Shown here: piece by piece, positions 24,173 through 64,000 of the stretch
Position numbering within the stretch: position 1 is the stretch's first letter
Layout: every line of letters starts with the position of its first letter
DNA from: Casuarius casuarius
Taxonomy: Eukaryota > Chordata > Aves > Casuariiformes > Casuariidae
Length of the DNA: 64,000 nt
Assembly: GCA_003342895.1 (NCBI GenBank)
Contig: PTFA01000029.1
Location: 1-64,000, forward strand
Reading direction: 5' to 3'
Position numbers and translations under genes: made by a program
Notes under the pieces: generated by a model
The model's database searches: none
What the model saw: the letters and a program-made list of their open reading frames with translations, nothing else
Told to the model about the DNA's origin: nothing

Positions 24173-27100
24173 AGTCCCCTGCAGTTTTTCCCTGGTGCTG
24201 TCTACGCATAGAAAACATGGCAGTAATTAATGTGTAAGCAACTGCATCGCTGCCTCTTCAAGTTATCCTTCAACACCCACTTTTGTCCTGCAAGCTTACA
24301 CATTTTCCAGCAGGCAATAATAAAGTGCACAAGCCATGGCAGATAGTGTGCAGCATCAACCTCAATGTGTTTGTGACTTTATCAAGTCTTCTGCTCTTCC
24401 CCTGTGCACGTGAGTTGTCTTCAGTGTTGGTGACTCTTCAGGAAGGGACTCTCTTCATGGGACATGGATGAGGTAGGCTAAGATCTAAGCTCCTTTTTCC
24501 CCCTAGTGGCAGCCATGACCCTAGGGAGTAAGTTAACCTCTGCTCCTCTTCAGGCAGGATTGCTCCTACTCTTGTGTTAACTCCAGCAGAGGCATCCACC
24601 AAAACACGCCCAAGATTCAAAACAGACAGTGGGGCAGGGGTAGTTGGCTGCTCCCCTAATTTGCCTTTTCAAATGCTCAAATCAAACACTCCTTACATGC
24701 CTAATGGGTCATGGATCATCCCTGCAGGGGAGAATTTACCCCACAGGACAGCTGTCATTTTTCATTCTCAGAAGCAAGAGGCACATCCTGGGGTATAGCG
24801 GATTTCAAAAAGTGATATCAGATGATATCACCACCTGTCCAGTCCTCAAACTACTACTTCCTGTCCTTGAGCCCTTGAGCATTTCTGGCCTCGAGTATGA
24901 TCATGCTGTAATGGTATCAGATATGTAGTTGCTCTGTGGGTGGTCATACTTGAGCTAGTTTTGAGGTAGGAAGTATTCTAGCAGGCTTGTCCAGTCTGAT
25001 CGGCCATATCTTCATTGGTATCAGCACATGAAATGGACGGGTGCACGCTGCCTGTCCCACCACCACATAAGGCAGCTTGGCCGCACAGACCCTTCCCCCC
25101 GCCTGCTCCACCTTTCTGTGCTGATGCTGTGACCGTGTGGTGCAGGCAGGAGTTGGACACAGGGTGGACACAGCCCCAAAGTCTTCTTGTGGGACCCAAC
25201 TCACAAGAACTAGTGGGAGCGAACAAAAGAGATGGAGGTTGTCCTAGGAGACAAGGGACAATGAGGAGAGGGACATGAGAAGTGACATGACCTAAGGTGA
25301 AAGAGGAGACAGGGGAGAATGAGAAAGATGGAAAGGGTATGAGCAGTCACGCTTAGAAACATCTGAGAGCTGCAGAGATATAATCTGAGCTTCCATTTCA
25401 GGGTCTGCCTGTTCTTATGAATTGTATTCAGTACAGTAGTACCTAAGATGGTTTTACTCACACTTTTCACAAGCACTTTCTTTTGCTGCCCCTAAATCGA
25501 CATGCAAGTACTTACACCAGAAATAGTTATAAACACTGGCAGACTAAAACACTCACTCCCCCAGCCCTGGAGAAACCAAGCTGCTGCCAGCAATGAATTG
25601 TAGTCGGTGATTCCCTGGTGAGCGTCAGATCCTAATGCCCTTGAAACCCCAGGTCGTAGAGTGTTTTAAGCACAGGACAAAGACATTTGTCTGAGGCAGA
25701 GGGATTTTAAAGGAGGAGGAGAAAGATGCTTGAAAAAAGCAACAGCAGCCTGTCAGCCTAGGCCAGGGAAAGCCTGCCAGGCTGCCGAGCAGGCTCCGCA
25801 GCTCACCGCCTTGGCTGCCTTGGCAGCTGCTCATAAGCTCCCTGCACACTCCTGGGTCTGGTTGTCCTAGGGGAAAAGATGGCACCATCTGGGCTCTATT
25901 TTATCCCTGTGCTGGGAGGCTTCGGCAGCTGTCCTGACCAGCTGGGCTATCTGGTAGCAAACCGTCCCCTTTGGCTGCGCAGGGTGGTTTGCAGCACAGA
26001 AACAGCGTGACAGGGAGTCCCAGTAGGTGCCATGGTGCCCCTCCAGCCCCCAGAGCTAAATTACTCCCCACGGTGCGTGTTGTGATCCTAGCAGTTTCGC
26101 TGAGACAGACTGCAGCTGTATGTGCCCTTACAGCCATGTGATGGCTTCAGGAGGACTGAGCTTGTGCGACCGAGCTTGTTTCAGTTCTCCTTTTCAGCAG
26201 CAGTTACAAAATGGCTTCAAAAAGCAGCGTTTCTCATAAAAATATTAGAGTGAACAGATCTCCTGTGTGCCGTAACAGACCAATCTACCATTTGGTTCAA
26301 ATTAAGGCCTTCTAGATAACTTTGATCTGTGATGGGTTAGATTCCTGGCTGCTATACACAAGTCATAAGACCTACACAAAAATATATAAATGGGGCGGTG
26401 CCATTTGCAGTTCAATTTTCAAGGAAGAAAACATCACGGAATCAACGAGAAATCTCAAGAATAACATTGTAGCTGGTCAGTAATTAACCATGGCTCCCTC
26501 TAAGCTTCTGGCTTCTACCAGCTGCCAGTTTCAATAACTAAAGTTCATCCAAAAGCAATAAATACAAGCACTGCTTCATCGCCTGGAACACAGGCTAGTA
26601 CCAGGACCTGCAGGATACACACAGGAGACTTGTTTATAACATTAGGTTGCTTTCTCCCTACCCCCCAAAATAACTTTTGGTACTTCTTTTCTCTATCAGC
26701 AAGAAACTGTTTCAGAAATCTTAGATTTCAAAGGCTCATAAGGATGAGACTCAAATATAAAATATCTCCCCAGAAGCTGTTTTATGTACCTCAAAAGAGC
26801 AAAGTGCATTCCTCTCTCCATTACCAGCCCCAGCACTCCCAAGATGATGGTGTAATAATTCAATCTACTTACCATCCTGGGAGACCTCTTCTTTTGCAGA
26901 TGTCCTACTGTAGTTTGATCTTACTCACAACTACACTTACAGGAGACAGTGCACATGCTTTTAGCCAGCAGATTCGTTTCAGGTTCTTCATTTTCTTTTT
27001 TCCTCCTCCTGCTACAGATTACTTCCTCTTAAACACAGAATTTCACAGCACTTACTGACAGTGAGAAATCCCAAGTTCCCATCTAGCTGTGGCAACCCAA

Positions 27101-28012
27101 TTCTAGGACTACAGGGACTGATCTCCACCTATTTGGCATAACTCATTGGCATTGCTTTCCACAGTCCCTGACCTTCTCTACACTGAGCTGAATGGCTAAA
27201 TACCCACTGCCTTCAGTGGTGTAAGATCAGAGCCTAGGTCAGCATTAAAAGACTCTGGTTGAAAGGATTAGTCAGTTTTCAGCGTAGTATGAGTACTGGA
27301 CACGGCTGTATTCTCACTGCTTCATTGCTGAACTCACCAGAAGCTTCAGTTTTAAACCAAAGAACAAACCCCTCCAAAACCACCTCTCTACCCAGATCCT
27401 CAAGCAAGCACTTTGCTTAGTAAAAGCCCCTGTCCAGTCTTCCCTTCTCTGCTCCCCCTCTGCTCTCAAGGGAACACTTCGCTTGGACTAGCCTAAGGGA
27501 GCAAGCTAGCTCCTTCAAAATGGTACAATTTATAACCCTCATCTTAAACAAATTACATTCAGAATTTGCAGTAAAATTTTTGAGGGAGAAGGTTATATGT
27601 GCATGTTAAGTGTGAGGTGTCTTCTAAGAAACGATGCCCTCTCATCGCCTGTAAGAATCCAAAGGCTGCACCTCTGTTGATACGGCTCAGCGTAGCAGCC
27701 CTGCTGTTACCTTCCCAACAGTTCCTTGAGACCTGATACCATTGAACTGAGGGATGTAATTCCCTAGTTCAGCATCTGAGGAATGTTTCTGTACAGGGAG
27801 AAGATTTGGGGAGACTACTGAGAGCCAAGAATGATCATGAGGCTTTATAATATCTTGCCATAAGCTACTGTAGATGGAAAAGCTAGGAAGAGTCAGAGAA
27901 AAGGTCAGGATATAGCAGAAAGAGGCCTTTCTCTGGAAAGATGAAGGTATTATGAATCCTCTGCTTGCTCTGTGACCAAAGCACAAGCAGTAACTCAAAG
28001 AAGGCCAAAAAG

Positions 28013-28037
28013 AAAAAAAAAAAAAAAAAAAAAAAAA
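28013..28037. repeat. A homopolymer (25 bases)
   Basis: Pure A tract seen directly. No flanking target-site duplication was evident. Confidence 0.9.
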
Positions 28038-31000
28038 GACAATAGAGGAGCAGATAGGATGCCTGTCTGATGAGCCAGCACCCTCCTGAATTTGTCTGTG
28101 GGCTGTTGCTCTTGACAATAGCCTGTCACTGGGACCATCTCAAATCTCCATCAAAACAGGGCTGGGCCAAGTCGAAGGCCTACCACCACCCACCCTTTTT
28201 AACTCAAGTTACCACAAAACTGAAGTCAGGATCCTGCTTGACCTAGGCTTCCTCTGCAGTCTGCAGAAAGAGGCAGCTCCAGTGAACAACTGCACCAAGG
28301 GTCCAAATCGCTTCTGGAAAGTGCCCCAGTCCCTCCACCAACTTCGGAGAGAGACTAAGCATCCCAGGTAAGTTTTCCAACTAACCTCCTAATGAATTCA
28401 AGTCACTGTCTGTGATGTGTATGTAAGCGAGCTTAGCAACAAGCTGCATTGCTCTGTTTATATACAGGACTGAAATCCTGGCGTGAATTACACTGACATA
28501 AATAACAAAAGCTGCCACTGGTTTCAGTGAGTTCAGGATTTTACCGCACAAGAAGCGGCATACTTGTATTATGTTCAGACTTTAACTTTGGTCACTTCCA
28601 GCTTTAACACTAAAGTAATGCTACATCATACTTGTTTATTAATATTCCCTTGATGTATTAAACAAAAGTTTGGTAGTGTGAGCTAACAACAACTTCCTGT
28701 CTCCATGCGACTAAAGAACCATTAAGTCCCAGTATCACCAGTTTGGTTCAGACTGAGAGAGGCTGGGTTATATCACAGGATCCTCAACTCTCCAACAGCA
28801 CAGGCTCCAACTCAAAATAAGCATTACTTTCCTCTGCAGACCACCCAGCGCCTGTCTCTCCCTGGAGTTTCTGACTCTGGACGACAGAGCACAGGCAACC
28901 TCTAGCCGGGATTCTCAGAAATGGCTTTTGATGTGCTTAAGAGTTTATGAATGTTCAACTTGAGATGCTGAAAAGCGACTGGTTTCCAGAGACCACTTGG
29001 AAACAACAGTTCCCGGAAAACATGTTTCCAGAAAAAGGCATCATATTTCTCCTCATTCTTGGCAGCTAACGTACAACTCCGATTAATCTCGCTGTCCTTC
29101 CCAACTTGCGAAGGCCTGGTTTCCCTCTGCTTATCTGACCTCACCTACCAGCCCAACACCAATTAGGCATTTCTGATCTAACCAGCAGCGCTGTAGCTGG
29201 AAGGCTTTAAGGATGTTAGTGGGTTTGTGGGGAGAAGTAATATGGTTTATTTGGCCAACCGATGAGACAGGGGTGGGGTAAGGAAAAGGAAAGAGAGGTC
29301 AAGGTTTGGGGCAAACAAGCAATCTCATTTATTCCTCCTCTTCTGTGTCTTGCAGACAAGGCTCCTTCTACCAGTTGCTCTGGCTGGCTTGCCACCTTCC
29401 TACACACAAAGTAAATAAAACTCACCTTAGAGACGTATGCCACTCTGTGGTTAACATATTCCCTCTAAAAAACATGCTTTGACTCCAGTTTGCTGGAAAG
29501 CTACACTGAAAGATACAGTGAAACATCTTTTAACGGGTATGTGGGAGGTTTGCTAAGAAGAAGCTGCTAGTTTAACATGCTTTCATTTCAAAGAGCTAAA
29601 AATAATTAACATTGCTACCACAGCAGAGATTACTACAAAATTATACTTTCGTTTTCACGAGGACTAACTGGCTGGGCTCTGAACACCAACAGTCAAGAAA
29701 AAGATGGGAGGCAGAAACAGCCAGGGTCCATATATTTGGAAAGAAAAATGCTCTATTCATACTATTTTTATGTCAAAAGATTGAACACTGAAGTTAGCTG
29801 AAAAAATTATCATTTAAAGTTAAGCATGGTGAACTGTTTAAGCCAACAAGCCTAGAGAGAATTTCAAAGTCTAAATACATTTTCATCTGAAAATGTTTTT
29901 AATTTCAAGATTTAATGAACTTCCATCTCTTAAAACATTCAATAAATACACCAAAGTATCTAACTTTAGACTCAAAGAGTTTAACTTGAAACATTTAACA
30001 CAACTTGAAGCATTTTGTTCAATCTAAAAATTATCATTTGTCAATCTCAAATTTACCATTTGTAAAATGATTAATTTTACCCTTTGGATTTGAGTTGAAA
30101 AAAAATGTTCATTTTGATTTAAAAAAGAAATCTGTGATTTACACAGCTCTAATGATTGCTCGCTCAGAAGGTCCTTTGCCATCTGTCTTGTTGCTCCTTT
30201 TGGGTGGCACTTGCCTTCCAACTGCAGCTGGGAAATACGAACTACAAGCATTAGGAAAAGCTTCAGCATGTTCTCTCTGTCCTTAATATATCTGGCTCTG
30301 TATTTCATAAATTACATTCCTATTTGAATTGCAAAATATTTAGCAAGCTGAGGAAATCACTGGCCTGATGCAACTACTCTTCTCATATCCTCCTGAAGAT
30401 AAGGAATGCTTTTCTCACGTCCACAGAGAAGCCGTGCTGTGCTGAAGCCGTGTTACCTCTCTGTTACTACCCATCCTCTGAGAGCCCGCCTGGCTGTCAG
30501 CGGGCAGAAGAGAGCCACACCGATGGGAAACACACCACCCATAACAGCTGGCCGCTGCCTATGGTTACTGCTATGCTAAAGCCACGGGTCTTCTTGAAAC
30601 CAGATTTCACTGGTACCTCTGGAGCTTTCCTTGCCTACAAAGTTTTACCAGGTGGATGTTAGGATTTTTTTAATTCCTTCTTTTAGTTCCCGTGAGTTGG
30701 GTGTTGACATATGCAGAAGTAGTACTCTTGAACAAGCCTTTTCCGGCACTGCTAGCTCCTTTGACAAGTACAGTATTTTCAAAAAAGTATTTTCAGTAAC
30801 TTCAGTTAAGAGGAGGAAAAAAAAAAAAAAAACTTAAGGAAGATAGTGAGCAGTATTTTATTCTGTTCATGCTTTGGCTTCCCTTGCGCACTCCACATCG
30901 TTTAGAGACCTAAGCAGTCAGTGAATTAAAAATCAAACATTGTGCCTAGACAACACCATCAAGCACAATCCCGTGTGCCAGCACCCCGCGTCTCTGCAGC

Positions 31001-31754
31001 GCTGCATGCAAATCATCGCACCCCTCCTACGGGAGTGTCGCACCCCACAGCCACGTTGCCCTCTCTGGTTCCAAGCCAATTCCACCTACCCAGAAAAGCT
31101 GAGGCCAGCAGGGTCTTGCTTTTAAACAGGCCACAAGTGCCCTTGTAGGAAAGGGAGCAGGACCCGATACAAACATAAGGGTCTATTTGTAAGTCTTCAC
31201 TTGAGGTCAGTAAATCAAAATCTGTCTCTCTGATGATTTAAAGTTTTGCTCTAAGGAGGGATCCTGCAAACCCTGCTAATGGGAACGCTTTCTGGTATTC
31301 CTTTCTATACACACACACAAAATCAGACTCTGTATTTCCCAACACAGATGAGGATGTTAAAGAGCAAGGCAGGATTTCAGCTGAACACTCAGCAGGAAGA
31401 TGCACAGAGGAGATCATTACTTCTGCCTTTTATAGTTTATTTTTAAATTCTGCCAGATAACAGCTTTCATTATGCTGCAAATAGTTTTGGCCACAGTTCC
31501 ACTACCTCTTATTTTTATTCAGTCAGACTGTTAAAAATTAATGAAGTGGATACACTATTGATTCCAAAAGGGCACTTCGCATAGCATCCAAACTCAAATA
31601 TCACTCAATACTGCTGGGAAAGACTGTGGAGATGTAAGATAGTTAGTGTACAACTTAAACTTGTATTTTAGAGAACACAGAAAGCTTTCTGTCAAACACA
31701 GCATATACAGACTGAAACAGAAAAGCTTGAGAAAGCTTTTTTAAGAGAGGCAAA

Positions 31755-31758
<4 letters not shown>

Positions 31759-31787
<29 letters not shown>
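31759..31787. repeat. T homopolymer (29 bases)
   Basis: Pure T tract followed by AAAAA, about 0.9 kb beyond the predicted CEP170B polyadenylation site. Confidence 0.9.
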
Positions 31788-31792
<5 letters not shown>

Positions 31793-32668
31793 TCTTCCCT
31801 TGTGAAGAGGGCCAACTCTAAGCATAATGGCTCATTTTCAAGGATCTAATGCAAAGGTCACCAGAGGATGGAAATCTCCCACTGATCCTGGCTGGGTTGG
31901 GATCATTTTTTTTCCCTTTGTCTGTGTTTTGGTCATTGCTGGCCAACGCTGCTTTGCCTGCCACACATATATTACTTCCCACAGAGGTGTGCTAATGCAG
32001 AGAAGTGGAGCCAGAGTCCTACTCTGCACCGATCGGTGGGGCCTCAAGCACCTGAAGGCTGTGCAGAAGGGAAAGAAGGAATCAATAGTGTCTCCAAAGT
32101 GCCATGAAGGATGCAACGTTCACAAGCAGGAACTCAAGGAAGAAAGGAGGACAGTGATGTAATGAAGGGTAACTCAAACGAATTTCACACACAGGTAAAC
32201 CAAGTTCAATACACGTAAGATGACACTTTTCTTCAACCACGTAACTGCTGGAGCTTTGTCACAACTATGCTGGATTTACCTTTTAAAAATGCCATGGTTA
32301 ATCATGGCAATGAGATAAAACAGTATAAAAACAGAATAAAACACCAGCATACCAAACTGAGAAGTAAGACCATCCTCAGAAGATGGGAACTTGCAGACAT
32401 CAATCTTGTTACTGAAGGGGGGTGGGGGAAAGGAGACTCTTGTACTACTAGAAGGAGATCCATCCAGGCCACAGATGTGAGCCACAATGGCCCCAGCTAC
32501 ACTGTTAGTTTTCAGTTGCTGACAATTCTTTTGTTACACTGTATTTATAAACACCAACATAAAGAGGCAGTTAAAAAATTGTTTAGCCTTCCAATCACAT
32601 GCTTCCCCCCTACCCCAGAATTAACACACAAAAACCCAGAATCATACTGTCACATGATAAAAGAATGA

Positions 32669-64000
<31,332 letters not shown>

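Larger units (their letters stand above)
23942..32668. other. Intergenic region between PLD4 5' end and CEP170B 3' end; no gene recognised
   Basis: About 8.7 kb. The PLD4 promoter and any 5' non-coding exon are expected in the part nearest 24 kb but could not be placed. It holds a purine-rich GA microsatellite (24131-24172), an A-tract (28013-28037), a T-tract (31759-31787) and decayed palindromic repeat fragments near 27.2, 28.5 and 31.26 kb. Frames of up to 143 codons have no recognisable content. Confidence 0.6.

Noticed and set aside
26630..27058. 142-codon plus-strand frame in the PLD4-CEP170B interval
   Set aside because: F/S-rich translation of T-rich DNA, no homology recognised, no flanking signals.

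Overview
The window is vertebrate nuclear DNA. It holds spliced genes with canonical GT-AG exon borders, long introns and AT-rich non-coding sequence with homopolymer tracts, and no operons or prokaryotic signals. The gene set and order (AHNAK2-like, PLD4, CEP170B) match the block on human 14q32.33, as I recall it. Low repeat density and several decayed palindromic elements of a type I associate with birds, crocodilians and turtles suggest a sauropsid, most likely a bird. Species cannot be fixed from the sequence alone.

Layout. (1) Positions 1-5844, plus strand: the 3' part of a giant AHNAK2-like exon, open from the first base to a TGA stop, followed by an AT-rich 3' UTR with several AATAAA signals. 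(2) 5845-11773: convergent intergenic DNA between the AHNAK2 and PLD4 3' ends, including an isolated GC- and CpG-rich block at about 10.27-11.64 kb. (3) 12170-23941, minus strand: PLD4, with nine coding exons resolved at base level and in consistent phase. Together they encode 485 residues: a membrane anchor plus a luminal domain with both HKD motifs. An in-phase N-terminal exon candidate (23852-23941) and a frame-breaking candidate cassette exon (22980-23044) lie upstream. (4) 23942-32668: intergenic, no gene recognised; PLD4 5' sequences are probably in here. (5) 32669-64000, minus strand: CEP170B, with thirteen coding exons resolved in continuous phase (about 1,478 residues) from just after the N-terminal part to the stop, plus a roughly 3.9-kb 3' UTR. 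The 5' end, including the N-terminal FHA domain, lies beyond position 64000; a partial exon may sit at the very edge. One CEP170B intron appears to use a GC donor. One intron contains a 75-base assembly gap.

The three genes are linked by position, not by a shared pathway: AHNAK2 is a scaffold-type repeat protein, PLD4 an endolysosomal 5'-exonuclease and CEP170B a microtubule/centrosome-associated protein. I found no convincing novel biological system. The best leads are a roughly 1-kb higher-order repeat and an abrupt base-composition change in the AHNAK2 exon, the possible PLD4 poison exon, the CEP170B GC-AG intron, a 41-base homopolymer plus TG repeat in front of the last CEP170B acceptor, and the orphan CpG-rich block.
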